DNA of 64,000 nucleotides, from positions 31,124,580 through 31,188,579 of the forward strand of contig CM051510.1 in the NCBI GenBank assembly GCA_028015205.1. Direction: 5' to 3'. The translations under genes and the position numbers were made by a program. The notes under the pieces were generated by a model that worked only from the letters and a program-made list of their open reading frames with translations, did no database searches and was not told the origin of the DNA. Positions 47,965 through 59,339 of this stretch are shown piece by piece. Every line of letters begins with the position of its first letter. Position 1 is the first letter of the stretch. This DNA comes from Mytilisepta virgata (taxonomy: Eukaryota > Mollusca > Bivalvia > Mytilida > Mytilidae).

Positions 47965-48198
47965 ATGGGAAGGAATTGTGCAGTTGCGGGATGCAGCAAC
48001 TCTGCAAAAACGGGACATACTCAACACGCTTTTCCAAAAGATGACCGACAACGTAACTTGTGGGTTCGTTTTGTAAAACTAACCCGTGTGGATTTTACTG
48101 TGCCAACTAAACACTCAGCCATATGTTCAGAACACTTCTCAGAAGAATGCTATGAGGTTGACAGGTTGAGATTCAAGCCATTCAAGGAGTTATTTTGA
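47965..48198 (+). CDS. THAP-type zinc finger protein (77 aa, C-terminally short)
   Basis: The product is a THAP domain, a C2CH zinc-binding DNA-recognition fold. Metal ligands are C5, C10, C54 and H57. The conserved P24, W33 and F58 are in the expected places (FPKD, LWVRF, CSEHF). ATG 47965 has a good context and places the first Cys at residue 5, as in most THAP proteins. The frame stops at residue 77, before the usual AVPTIF end of the domain (about residue 90). Either a splice removes the stop or the domain is cut short. It lies inside the TTAA/TIR element, so it is likely the DNA-binding part of a Kolobok-type transposition protein. Host THAP genes are related but would not sit between TIRs. 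Confidence 0.75.
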   Translation: MGRNCAVAGCSNSAKTGHTQHAFPKDDRQRNLWVRFVKLTRVDFTVPTKHSAICSEHFSEECYEVDRLRFKPFKELF

Positions 48199-49860
48199 AA
48201 AAATAATTCTAACATGTCTGATCTTATTTGTTTTTATATACCATGCATATGTCTTTATATATACATCAACTTTATGTGTATATATGCACATGTTTGAAAA
48301 TGAATGCATTATCATAATGTCATTGTGAGAATAAGCCTACATTAAGCCTATGCAGCCTCTCCTGTTGAATCAAAATTTTTTATGTATAACTATATTGTAC
48401 CTTTACATCATACATAGGGTATATTTAAGGGTATTTTTAGAGTTATTGTGTTTGATTTACACCCCTTCTTTTCAAACCACCACAGTTACCAACATCCTGA
48501 ACATAGGGCTATTTAAAAATATTATTAATGGAGTAAGTAGAAGGTACATATAAGGCCGCTTATATCAAATGCAGAGCCTTGACACGCATGACTTTGAAAA
48601 GATGTAGCCAACAAGCTAACATAAGTTGTAGTACAATAAGAAGCTATTATAGCGAAATGTGTAGCTCCATAAAAAGTTATTCTGGTCCCATGTCCCTCTG
48701 AATTTTTTTCTCTTTCTATGAGCATAAAAGTTATACATTTGTAACCATAATAATTTCAAATATTAAGAGTCTGCTGACTATGGTAAAATAATACAATATA
48801 GAACAAAACATGCAGAAAATAATTTGGGTAAAAATGTAGCTTTTTTAAATACATTCTATTCTTTAGCAATGTAAAGCTAAAGCAAAGTTTGAATGTCTAA
48901 TTATTTATTAAAAGAATATGTATTTATTTATTCATTATTTATAAAAAAAATATATATATGACACTTCCAATCGTGCAAGAAATTTTAATTTCCCCCTAAA
49001 TAGTATTAAACACCTGTGAAAATTAAAACTAGTTCATGATATAAAACAAATTAGTAAACATGTGGATGGATATTTATCACCTTTAATCCTGGTAATTAAA
49101 ACAGTTAAAGTTTTAGCACCTATTAATTAACATCCTGTTATCTAGTAATAAAGATCAAACAAAAGTTGTAATCCCTCCAATCAGGTAAATAACAACTTGG
49201 CCATGCACATACCACCTGTGAAGTAAATCAATATACCGGTAACAAAGTCATTAGAAAGGTGTTATGAAAACCAGTTTTGACTGGTATTATAATACAAATT
49301 ACACAAAGAGCATAAAGTCCCATAACCAAATTATAACTCTACAAACGTGGGAATTATTTTATAAGTTGAATAATTTTTTTTTATTAAAATCCATCAAAAT
49401 CTTTTATTAAAGTTTTAGGTGTACAGTGCAGTTTCTCCAATGATTCTCTACATATTTTTATTATTACAACAAGGATTGTAAGAAATTACTTATCCCTCTC
49501 TACATATATGTCTCTGATTAAACTAAGAAATTTATTATATTTTTATAAGAAAATTCTGGAATTTTATGAATCTGTCAATTCAATAAAAAAAACACATTAT
49601 AATTCTACATCAAAATCTATATTACTATTCAGTAACTTATATCACTATTTGTAAAACATCTGTTTTAAAACTATCAATTAATATTGTGTCTTATATTTGC
49701 TTGTTTAAAAAATAGTGTTTGTTTTTTATTCCTATAAGATGGTCTTCCATTTGTATTTATGTTATACACACCTTTCAAAATATCTTTCACTTTCATTCTT
49801 TTTATATATATGTATATGGGGGCATTTATTGAAATTTATTGGCTATACTATTATAAATCA
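48199..49860. other. Interior of the THAP element
   Basis: AT-rich sequence with only short frames on both strands. No DDE motif or further domain recognised. Confidence 0.45.
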
Positions 49861-50147
49861 CTAGCATTGCTGTCTTCATCCATAATATATTCCTTCTGGT
49901 CAATGTAAACAAGTTCAAGAGTAGCCCGCACTGTACGTCATTTCCGGTCAATCGGGGTCACTCAGCGAGGAAACCCTGTTTCCGGAAATAGCGCTGATTG
50001 GATTTCCCACAGGTAAAAATAATCCAACTTCACTCGCTATTTTCTCCGTTATTACTTGACCAAATTTCATCGGGTTTTTTGCGTTTTTATACGTTTATTT
50101 AGTACTATAAAATGAAAATAACTTGCTATAAGCGTTTTAGTTCCACT

Positions 50148-50381
50148 TTAATTGACCCAATTTATTTTTGTCGATTCCATACTGGATTCATCTAATTTTA
50201 CCCTCACGAAGATCGTTCGGCTATTTTCGACAATTAGTAGAGCATATAAATTATCTGAACAGTGTTTGGTCGTAATATCGACAATCTGGCAACACGGGAA
50301 ATTCCTATGGAGCGACCATTTGACTCGATGTGTTGGTTTTGGATGACGATATATATATCCAAGAACAAGACTTATCAATCG
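50148..50381 (-). other. Spacer with possible coding remnant
   Basis: Between the THAP element and R1 copy f. One minus-strand frame is open throughout (76 codons, including NFPCCQIVDITTKHCSDNLY) and has a gene-like composition. There is no start or splice evidence. Confidence 0.25.
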
Positions 50382-52522
50382 TTTTTATACGACCGCAAAA
50401 TTTTTGCGGTCGTATATTGGTATGACGTTGGCGTCGTCGTCGTCGTCGTCGTCGTCCGAAGACATTTGGTTTTCGCACTATAACTTTAGTATAAGTTAAT
50501 AGAAATATATGAAATTTAAACACAAGGTTTATGACCACAAAAGGAAGATTGGAATTGTTTTTGGGAGTTTTGGTCCCAACAGTTTAGGAATTAGGGGCTA
50601 AAAAAGTGCCCAAATAAGCATTTTTCTTGGTTTTTGCACAATAACTTTAGTATAAGTAAATAGAAATCTATGAAATTTAAACACAAGGTTTATGAACCAC
50701 AAAAGGAAGGTTGGGATTGATTTTTGGAGTTTTGGTCCCAACAGTTTAGGAATTAGGGGCCAAAAGGGTCCAAAATTAAACTTTGTTTGATTTCATCGAA
50801 AATTGAACTATTGGGGTTCTTTGATATGCCAAATCTAACTGTGCATTTAGATTCTTAATTTTTGGTCCCGTTTTCAAATTGGTCTACATTAAGGTCCAAA
50901 GGGTCCAAAATTAAACTTAGTTTGATTTTAACAAAAATTGAATTCTTTGGGTTCTTTGATATGCTGAATCTAAATATGTACTTATTTTTTTTTATTATGG
51001 GCCCAGTTTTCAAGTTGGTCCAAATCGGGGTCTAAAATTAAACTTTGATTTCATCGAAAATTGAACTATTGGGGTTCTTTAATATGCCGAATCTAACCGT
51101 GCATTTAGATTCTTAATTTTTGGTCCCGTTTTCAAATTGGTCTACATTAAGGTCCAAAGGGTCCAAAATTAAACTTAGTTTGATTTTAACAAAAATTGAA
51201 TTCTTGGGGTTCTTTGATATGCTGAATCTAAACATGTGCATAGTTTTTTTATTATGGACCCAGTTTTCAAGTTGGGCCAAATCGGGGTCCAAAATTAAAG
51301 CTAAAAAAGGGGTAAATTATTTTTTTTTTTGGGGGGGGGGGGCAATTCTCCACAGCATATTGTATTGCACAAGAAGCAAAAAATTGAATATAAATTCAAA
51401 TCATATGACCAATTCTAAGTTCTTTATTTCAGTTATTCTGTGTCAGAAACCTATTATGTGTCAAATATTTCAAGAAATTTTCAATTGCACAGTATTGTGC
51501 AATAGCAAGAAATCTTCAATTGCACAGTATTGCGCAATAGCAAAAAATTGATATGTGTGCCCTGTTATCAAAACTTTATTATTAACAAATTCCATTGGAA
51601 ATTTGCCAATAACTCTAGTTTATTGAACTTCATTGGAAATTTGCCAATATAAAATGTGCTGATGAAGCTTTTTTGTTTATCTCATCTAAACTGCTTTTAA
51701 ATTATGTATATTTAAAATTTGCCATCCATGACTATGATGTCATTTTTTATTTTAATATGTTATGGTGTATTTAAATGGGCTGTTATGGTCGCAAAGTATA
51801 AAGAAATGGGGGGGGGGGTTGAAAACAAAATTTAGGGGGTAAATGAGAAATTGGGGAGGGGGTAATTTTTTTCTCATTTCATATTTCATAAATTAAAAAA
51901 GAAAATTTCAAATTTTTTTTAGCAAAAAAAGGGGGGAGTTACAATAAATTTTATTGTTTTTTTGTTTTTTTTGGGGGGGAGGGGGGGTTCAATGTGCAAC
52001 TTCATAGTGTATTGCACAAAAGCTAAAAAAAGGGGTAAATTATTATTTTTTTTTTTTTTGGGGGGGGGGGGGGGGCAATTCTCCACAGCATATTGTATTG
52101 CACAAGAAGCAAAAAATTGAATATAAATTGAAATCATATGACCAATTCTAAGTTCTTTGATTTCAGTTATTCTGTGTCAGAAACCTATTATGTGTCAAAT
52201 ATTTGAAGAAATTTTCAATTGCACAGTATTGCGCAATAGCAAGAATTTGATATGTGTGCCCAATTTTAAATTTTAAATTGGTTATTTCTGATTTATATAT
52301 AAAAACAAATAATACTGATATGGTTTGAATAGGTAAATTAAAAATTTTTAAGTTATTAGACAACATTCATTCTGTGTCAGAAACCTATGCTGTGTCAAAT
52401 ATTTATTCACAATCCAAATTCAGTATTGTATCAAGCTTGAATGTTGTGTTCATAATTGCCCCAACTACTCAGGGTTTGACATCTGCGGTCGTATCTAGCT
52501 GCGCCCAGCGGAGCATTTTATT
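50382..52522 (+). mobile_element. R1 element copy f, complete
   Basis: ATACGACCGC begins at 50387 after five T. Palindrome, ACGTTGGCGTC, GTC repeats, two 160-bp units (one fewer than other copies), two 262-bp units, G/T tracts and 3' hairpin with GCATTTTATT to 52522. Intermediate divergence from copies a, b and c. Confidence 0.87.
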
Positions 52523-53157
52523 GAAATTATCTATTTGTTATTGAACGATTTTGGAATGACGTTACATCAGAGACATATAAAACATGTCTCTTGTTACATT
52601 TATCAAATTTCGTTCTCACTTATCCTCGGCAAAAACAAAATAGGCTATATCGTCAATTTTCCCCGTCCCATCCCAAATACGGGGATATTTAAAAAAAAAT
52701 GCATTCGGGATCTTTATAAATCTGAAACTGTCTTGTATACTGTTCCTCAAATATTCCCGTGTATCTCTGAAACACTGTCTTAAATATACTGTTCCTCAAA
52801 TTTCTCCGTTTAACTTTTTAACGCTGTCTGTCTGTCTTTTATTTAGTTATTTTCTTCAAATTAGATTACAAATTATTACGAAATAAATGTCATCAATTGA
52901 GATATATTTTTTTTTAGTCTGTAGTACTTTTTTCTTAATGCATATAGTCAAATTGCACGTATTTGGTTATTAAAAATGTTATCTTTTGAAAAAAATGTAA
53001 TAACAGCATTTTATATGCTTCCTATACTAATACATTTTGTACATAACGGAATGAATGTCATTGATTAATCTTTATTTCGTTCTAAGATGAAATCAAATTT
53101 CGCCGCCTGTTTACAAAATGTAACGTTTCCTGTGTTTGGAATTTTCAAATACAACAA
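52523..53157. other. AT-rich spacer
   Basis: Nothing recognisable. Confidence 0.4.
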
Positions 53158-53430
53158 TTAAAAAACTATTGACAATCTATCTATTATCCATTTCATTCGT
53201 TCTTGGTCGGTCTGCAATAGGTCATATAAAATTTTCCCGTTGATGATATTACCAAATTCAATATTTGTTCCGAACATCCGTAAGTCTACCCTTTTATGGC
53301 ATACATTAATTATTTTCCAAATTGTATTGATTGAAGATTTTATCGTACCGTGGTATATTTTCCCGCCAGTTTTTGCACGAGATTTTTGTGATCTTGTCAA
53401 AGACACACGTACAAACTTTGACACCGTCAA
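53158..53430 (-). CDS. Possible coding remnant, unidentified (about 90 codons)
   Basis: A minus-strand frame open for 90 codons with protein-like composition (TGGKIYHGTIKSSINTIWKI, then INVCHKRVDLRMFGTNIEFG). It has no ATG at its start and no clear splice sites. I recognise no domain. It may be an exon, a mobile-element fragment or chance. Confidence 0.22.
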   Translation of the reverse strand: MTVSKFVRVSLTRSQKSRAKTGGKIYHGTIKSSINTIWKIINVCHKRVDLRMFGTNIEFGNIINGKILYDLLQTDQERMKWIIDRLSIVF

Positions 53431-54049
53431 TTGATGTTACACAACCAAGTTCATAATACCCTGACCCGTTACTTCAAACGACATACCGCGGTCAACATTA
53501 TTGTCAATCATTCTCTCGTCTACAGGTGACCCATTTATTTATGCTGACACTGATGTTGGACAAATCAGTTATTACGAACGTAAAAAAAACTCCCGACTGT
53601 ATAGGAATAAAACGTATCACAAAATACCGAAAAAAATTTGATGCACTGTATGGCCATTTCGTTGACTGACAACTCAACAGCAGTGCTCGAGATCAAAATA
53701 TTGGAAAACCGGTTAAAGATATAATGATGAATTAATCAACAAAAACCATCAAAAATCAAAACAATTAAAACAAACAGGTAACCAAACTCAGCTAAGAGTT
53801 ACCTCTGCATCAAAAGGAAGAATTATAAAATTATGAAAAGGATTAGAATTAAGTTAATAAGAAACCATAACGTTAATTTTTAACCGTTTTATTATATCGA
53901 TCTGCTGACAATCCACCATGTTTTCCACAGTCAAAACGAAGTTTCACCAGAAAAAGGATGCCCACCTTCAACGAAGTCAATAACAATCCGACGTGGATAG
54001 GATAGTTGGTGGGCAATTAAAAAAAAACTTTGGCATTGTGCGGTCCGTT
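53431..54049. other. Spacer
   Basis: Nothing recognisable. Confidence 0.4.
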
Positions 54050-54370
54050 ATACTTATTCCGATTGCTCCTACGGGAAATTTCATACAAAAATCTTCATCT
54101 AGAGAACCACTGAATGGATTGAAACGAAACATAGCATGAATGTTCCTTATGACGTTCTGGCCAAGAGTTGTTACTTTGGTGCCGATCTGTTATCCATGAT
54201 GACCTTCTGCGGAAGACTTAGTTCAACATAGGACCTTATGAAAATACATACATACGGCTTCTTCTTGAAAATATCTGAATGGATTGAAACCAAACATGGC
54301 ATGGATGTTGTTAATCTGAAGGTCCCTTATCGATGAACAAATGGAAATATCAGGTGAGCGAGGTGGTTTA
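54050..54370 (+). mobile_element. R2 element, decayed 3' remnant
   Basis: Two modules with ACCACTGAATGGATTGAAAC, ATGTTCCTTA and CATAGGACCTTATG match R2 modules. The right end has CAGGTGAGCGAGG, the R2 subterminal motif, but the hairpin is gone. Confidence 0.55.
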
Positions 54371-54539
54371 TTTACTTGCACATGTGATGTTTTGGATGCC
54401 ACTCTCTGCTACTATCTTTAACTTTAGTTTTGTAAACATAGAACAAATATACAACTGTAATTTGTTTTTTGAATCAATTTAATTATCTATGTTAATTCTT
54501 TGTTTTACATGAACTCTTTTCATTATAGTATCTCCCTTG

Positions 54540-55015
54540 TGCAGTGATCTGACCTTTGATGGTTTTGGCATAACCCTTTTTGGTCATTTTGGTGATTTTG
54601 AATTGCTCTTCAACCTTTTGAAATGTGCTCATCTTGTGCATCAAAATTGGTATCAAAGAATTGTATTTTTACCATTGGAGTCGATATGCCACTGCTGGTG
54701 AATTCCAAGTCCCCAGGGATATCCCCAGCTCAGTTGCTAGTATTTTGATACTAACCCGAAGCTGATACTTAGAGTATACTGTTGCAAAAATGTAAAAAAT
54801 TGCAAAAACCTATGGAGTATCTCTTTCGTGCATGCTATGTCATTAAAATGTTTTGGCATAACCAACCCCTTTTGGTAATTTTGGAAATTTTGAATTGCTC
54901 TTCAACCTTTTGGATTATTGTTTTGGATTTCAACATTTTAGGCCTTGAGCACAACTGATGAGTCGTAAATCACATCTTATGCATCAAAATTGGTATCAAA
55001 GAATTGTATCTCTGA
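54540..55015 (+). repeat. Dispersed repeat with CCCCAGCTCAGTTGCTAGT, copy 1
   Basis: Landmarks TCAAAATTGGTATCAAAGAA, GAGTCGATATGCCA, CCCAGCTCAGTTGCTAGT, CTGATACTTA.AGT.TACTGTT and GGCCTTGAG..CA also occur at 62310-62620 in the same order. Class unknown; it also recurs partly within itself (54880-55010). Confidence 0.65.
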
Positions 55016-55103
55016 TGATTCATAATTCAGAAAGCGACTATTTACTCTTACACTGAAGAATATGTTATATTGTACGATAGTTTAAATGTTGTTAGCCTTT
55101 TGT

Positions 55104-55500
55104 TATACTCCCCCCCTCCCCCACAAACATAGTTTGGGGGTATATAAGAATCAGCCTGTCTGTCTGTCCAGAATTTTTTTTACCCGTAGTTTCTCAAACA
55201 TGCCTTATCAGAGGTTAATGAAACTTTGCATACTGTTAGATCCTAGAACATAGATGTGCGCATGCGAAGTATGTCTTGGTCCAATACTTTTTTCCATAAT
55301 TTTATACCCTTTTGGACTTAGAAATTCAGTCTATCCCCAAATTTTTTTTGTACCCAGTTTCTCAAACATGCCTTATCAGAGGTTAATGAAACTTTGCATA
55401 CTATTAGATCCTAGTACGTAGATGTGCGCATGCGTAGTATGTCCTGGTCCAATACCTTTCCTATAACTTTATACCTTTTTGTTCCCTCAGTTATACTCAG
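55104..55500 (+). mobile_element. R5 element, 5' part
   Basis: 5' palindrome TATACTCCCCC...GGGGGTATA (55104-55144), then GTCTGTCTGTCC. Two modules of about 172 bp follow (TTTCTCAAACATGCCTTATC at about 55188 and 55360, with GATGTGCGCATGCG). The 3' hairpin is missing. Confidence 0.65.
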
Positions 55501-55668
55501 TTGGACTTAGAAATTGTGAGACAATTCACTATGATAAGGATGCCCTGTTCTAGTTTTACCTGTTTTTGAACAAAATATTGAACTTTATTACTTGTTCCAA
55601 CTTCACAGTTACTTGAGTTATTTAAGTGAATAACTGAATAAGTGAAAATGGTCAGAATGTAGCATTTA

Positions 55669-56278
55669 TTATACCCCCTGCAAACACAGTATTTGTTGTT
55701 GTTTTTTTTTGGGGGGTATATAGAAATTGTCCGTCCGTCTGTCTGTCTCTGTCCATGTACATTGTAAGTGCAACTTCTTCTAAACAGTTCATTGGATTTT
55801 GATGAGACTTTATGAAGGTTGGACTTCATATGTAGATGTGTATGAAGCTATATAATTATCACCGGGTGCTTGCAAAGGGAGATAATTCATCTTAAGGGTT
55901 TTACATGTTTAAAGCTTATAAGCGCAACTCCTAAACCGTTCAATTCATTTTGATGAAACTTTATATAAAGGTTGGGTATCATATGTAGATGTTTATGATG
56001 CAAGATAATTATCGCTGGATGCTTGCAAAGGGAGATAATCAAACTTAAGGGTTTTACAAATTTAAATCTTGTCAGCGTAACTCCTTAACCGTTCAATGCA
56101 TTTTGATGAAACGTTATATGAAGGTTGGGCAGCATATGTAGATATACATGAAAGAAGACCATTATCGCCGGTTGCTTGCAAAGGAGGATAATCCAACTTG
56201 TAGGTTTAAAGTTTGTAAGCGTAATTCCTAGTATTGCAAATGGGGTATCACTCAGTGAGTTCACTCACAGTTCTAGTT
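55669..56278 (+). mobile_element. R5 element, complete (about 610 bp)
   Basis: 5' palindrome ATACCCCC...GGGGGGTATA (55671-55720), then GTCCGTCCGTCTGTCTGTCTC. Three modules of 145-160 bp follow with AACTCCTAAACCGTTCAATT, TGATGAAACTTTATA and GCTTGCAAAGGGAGATAAT. Near the 3' end GGGGTAT (56242-56248) is the inverse of the 5' ATACCCC. The hairpin GTGAGT-TC-ACTCAC (56255-56268) and CTAGTT (56273-56278) follow. Non-coding. Confidence 0.72.
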
Positions 56279-56519
56279 ATTCATGGATTGTGATGGTCTT
56301 TCATCAACCATTCAGCTTATCCATTAGTTGAATTTCTGGTTAAAGATATCCGTTCTAAATGGAATAGTATAAATGTCTCCAAAGTTGTTCAATGATCAAT
56401 TATTCTATTGATCAATGGTAGATTTGAAGTAAATTTATTATATGTTAGTGCAGTATCAGAAACCCTGTTAAGACTTCAAAAGAACAATAAGGCATAGGAA
56501 AATGAGGTTAGGGCGAAAA

Positions 56520-56790
56520 ATTTAGCAGCAGCGCTGCAGATCAGCTCTTCAGTGCTATGTTCTGTAGATGTTATACCTATATCCAAATTTACCTCATTTT
56601 TAGGCTTGAGTGACTCTTGTCCCATTTTTTCAAACAAGTCCATTTCTAAACAAATGTTATAAATGTATTACATAGATTTTTGGTTTATAGATACTTTTTG
56701 GTGGGTATATACCAGTCTGAGACCTGTCACTCTCCTTGGACACAGTTTTTGGCTTGAATGGCATGCATCAGATTTTTACTTGCCGTTAAA
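56520..56790 (+). mobile_element. R4-like fragment
   Basis: AGCAGCAGCGCTGCAGATCA, then modules with CCATTTCTAAACAAATG, GGTGGGTATATACCAGTCTG and AGACCTGTC, resembling the R4 array. Both ends decayed. Confidence 0.5.
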
Positions 56791-57210
56791 ATATGAGACA
56801 CACAATTCACTCTAAGCCTATATTATTTGTTCTATTAACCCCCTATCACTTGCCTCTCAAATCTACAATTAAAATATACGTAAGGAGCAATCAAAAAACG
56901 AAATCCATTAGACAGACAAACCCGTAAAAAATATTTCATACAGTCACATTATTTTATCTCTTTCTTAAAATTTTATAAAACGTTAAATATATACAGCTCA
57001 AATACCATGATCTTTAGGGCAAAATTGATATCAGTATATGTACAGTTGAGCTCAGTTCTAACCTCTCTTTAGAACTGTCCTAAACTGTCAGAATAACTAT
57101 TCTAGAAGAGTTTTAGAACTGTCACCCTGACACCTTTAGTGGTTCTAGAACCGTCCTATCTGACAGTTGAGAGGTTATAACTGATCTCAGCTGTATGTTT
57201 CCCTACCTTA
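56791..57210. other. Spacer
   Basis: Contains a short piece of the SINE-like repeat (56879-56930). From 57045 to 57190 there are duplicated GAACTGTC and TCTAGAA motifs on both strands. No gene. Confidence 0.4.
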
Positions 57211-57213
57211 TAA

Positions 57214-57434
57214 GGGACGGGATCAAAAGTTCAATGTAGGATAAAAAACTTAATTCACATAGTTTTTTCACTGCCCCCCCCCCCCCTTAACTTAATTTGG
57301 GAAAAATTGATTGACCAATATGGGCACATCCGAAAATCGATGTCGGATAACAACATTTGCAGCGATCCCCCCCCCCACCCCCAAACTATTTGAATTACTT
57401 TTTTTATCCTACATTGAACTTTTGATCTCGTCCC
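57214..57434 (+). mobile_element. 221-bp MITE, copy 1
   Basis: The left arm GGGACGGGATCAAAAGTTCA, then ATGTAGGATAAAAAACTTAATT, is inverted at the right end (AATTA..TTTTTTTATCCTACATTG... GATCTCGTCCC). TAA flanks both ends (57211-57213, 57435-57437). The second copy is at 61836-62039. The three-base TAA duplication suggests a PIF/Harbinger-type MITE. Confidence 0.78.
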
Positions 57435-57589
57435 TAATCAACTCAGTGATCTAGAAGATCAAATTGACTCTTGGTGTCTACATTGAGAGTTTTGATTGTC
57501 CATCGTTATAATCTTGTATTTCTTATTGTCTTATGTCTTTGCTTTCATGTTTTTGTATGTACTTTCACATACGAAGTTTGGAGACTTAT

Positions 57590-57800
57590 TGTTTTTGTTG
57601 CGTTTCTTATTATTATTATTATTATTCTTTCTCGCGCCGCCAACTTTGTTAGGGGCACTTTTGTACTTTATACTTGACCGATTTCAATCAAATTTTCCAC
57701 AATGATAGTACCCCATGAGATGTTGCTTCTAACCATTTTTCAAGTGTAGGAGGCCCCAGGGGCAGTGCCACGCCCCTTCAAATACCTCAAAAATTTATAT
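57590..57800 (+). repeat. Repeat that received the Tc1 insertion (left part)
   Basis: An ATT microsatellite (57608-57625), then CTCGCGCCGCC and CGATTTCAATCAAATTTTCC, then a GGGGCAGTGCCACGCCCCTT module. The same kind of module (GTCACGCCCC...CCTCAAA) resumes after the Tc1 element at 59340. Confidence 0.6.
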
Positions 57801-57801
57801 A

Positions 57802-59337
57802 CTGAACCGCAAAAGAAACGTCGCTTTTTCAAAATGTTAGCAAAATTCAAAATAAATATTAATTAATGATTTTTATATAATCAGTATTACGATTACATCA
57901 CCAGGTAAGATTAAATTACCTGTGAATTAAATTTTCGGTTGAATAATTTTCAGTTGATATCGTAGAGCGACCGTACCTAAAACCGCTCGTGGGACACACT
58001 TGGCGGTAATTTTTCTTAAATCTTAAATGTTCGTGAAATTCATGCTCCTTTATGGGTATAAAAGGCCGGAGAAAATTAAAGAGTGTTAGTATCAGTGTTG
58101 ACACAGAAGCTATGCCACGTCTGACTCCACAACAGAGAGAACAGGCCATTGGTCGATTGGATGCTGGGCAATCTGCCAGAGTTATTTCCAACGACTTCAA
58201 CTGTGCTGTTCGAACAATTGAACGTCTACGGACACGGTACAATGCAACAAACGGCACAAATGACTGTCCACGGAGTGGTAGACCCCAAGTCACTACCCCT
58301 AGACAGAATAGAGGCATTGTTCGTCACCATTTGATGAATCGGTTCACCCCAGCTGCCGAAACTGCCAGAAACACTGTTGGAACACATGGACGACCCATAA
58401 GTGATGATACGGTTCGTCGGCGATTAGCTGCTAGAAACATGAGATGTCGCCGTCCAGCAAGAGGACCTATTCTTACTCCTCGACACCGTGAAGCTCGTCT
58501 TCAGTGGGCCACTCAGCGACAGAATTTGCGAAATCGACAATGGCGTAACATCATCTTCTCTGACGAAAGCCGTTACTGCATTTCAACAGCCGATGGCAGA
58601 CCCAGAGTGTGGAGAAGACGCGGGGAACGTTACGAAGACAGGTGCATTCTGGAAACAGACGCGTGGGGAGGACCTAGCATCATGGTATGGGGTGGAATCG
58701 GCCTTAACGTTAAACTTGGTCCAGTCATCTTTCAGAACCTTGGCCCAGGCAGAGGAAATGGCGTAACAGCTGCCCGTTACATCGACCAAGTCTTGACACC
58801 CCATGTTCAGCCCCATTTCGCACGTCATCAAAACAAGACTCCAACAGGACAATGCACGTGCGCATACCGCAAGAGCCACAAGAGACTTCCTACAGCAGAA
58901 TAACATTAATGTTATGGATTGGCCGGCTTTGAGTCCAGATTTAAACCCTATTGAACATTTATGGGACGAAGTTCAAAGACGGTTGAATAATGAGCAGCCA
59001 AGTCCGACAACTGCAGCTGAACTTTCACAAGCGTTTCAGAGAGTAAGGGCACGTATTCCGATGGCGTTTATTAATCGACTCATCAACTCCATGTACCGAA
59101 GATGTGCCGCAGTAATTGGTGCCGGTGGAGGACATACACGTTATTAACGGACGTGGGAGCACAGCATTGAAAACATGTGACGTTGCGACAATTGTGACGT
59201 TTTTGTGAACATTGTAACCAAAAGACTGTAAATCATTAATTAAATTTTGTAAAAATTAATTTAAAATATATAAATGTCACTTTGAAATAAATGTATGTGA
59301 ATATGTCATTTTGTGCGACGTTTCTTTTGCGGTTCAG
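57802..59337 (+). mobile_element. Tc1-like transposon (1,536 bp)
   Basis: 23-bp perfect terminal inverted repeats (57802-57824, 59315-59337), beginning CTGAACCGCAAAAGAAACGT. TA flanks both ends (57800-57801, 59338-59339). It contains one transposase gene filling most of the interior. End sequence and gene are better preserved than most elements here, so insertion is fairly recent. It split a 131-bp-module repeat. Confidence 0.92.
58112..59147 (+). pseudogene. Tc1-like DD34E transposase, frameshifted
   Basis: Start chosen at ATG 58112 (MPRLTPQQREQAIGRLDAGQ), the usual beginning of this family, rather than the longer open frame from 58052. The N-terminal half has two helix-turn-helix regions (SARVISNDFNCAVRTIERLR, then ISDDTVRRRLAARNM). 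The catalytic core has the first Asp in NIIFSDESRY, the second in LQQDNARAHT and Glu in SPDLNPIEHLWDE, 34 residues after the second Asp. The frame changes near 58826-58850: one frame runs to 58903 and the C-terminal half continues in another frame to 59147. A one-base gain or two-base loss between ARHQNK and LQQDNARAH explains it. All three catalytic residues remain. It should be inactive unless the shift is an assembly error. Confidence 0.9.
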
Positions 59338-59339
59338 TA

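Larger units (their letters stand above)
47597..50147 (+). mobile_element. TTAA-flanked DNA transposon with long TIRs and a THAP ORF (Kolobok-like)
   Basis: TTAA lies directly outside both ends (47593-47596, 50148-50151). The left end AGTGGAACTAAAACGCTTAT continues as an inverted repeat of the right end for about 90 bases with few mismatches. A further inverted match lies deeper (CCGGAAGTGACGTACTGTGC near 47775 against CCGCACTGTACGTCATTTCC near 49928). The element is 2,551 bp. It contains one THAP-domain ORF and no visible DDE transposase. Kolobok elements are known for TTAA duplications and THAP-containing proteins; piggyBac shares TTAA but not THAP. The interior 48200-49850 is AT-rich with no long frame, so the copy is probably non-autonomous or its other exons have decayed. 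Confidence 0.8.
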
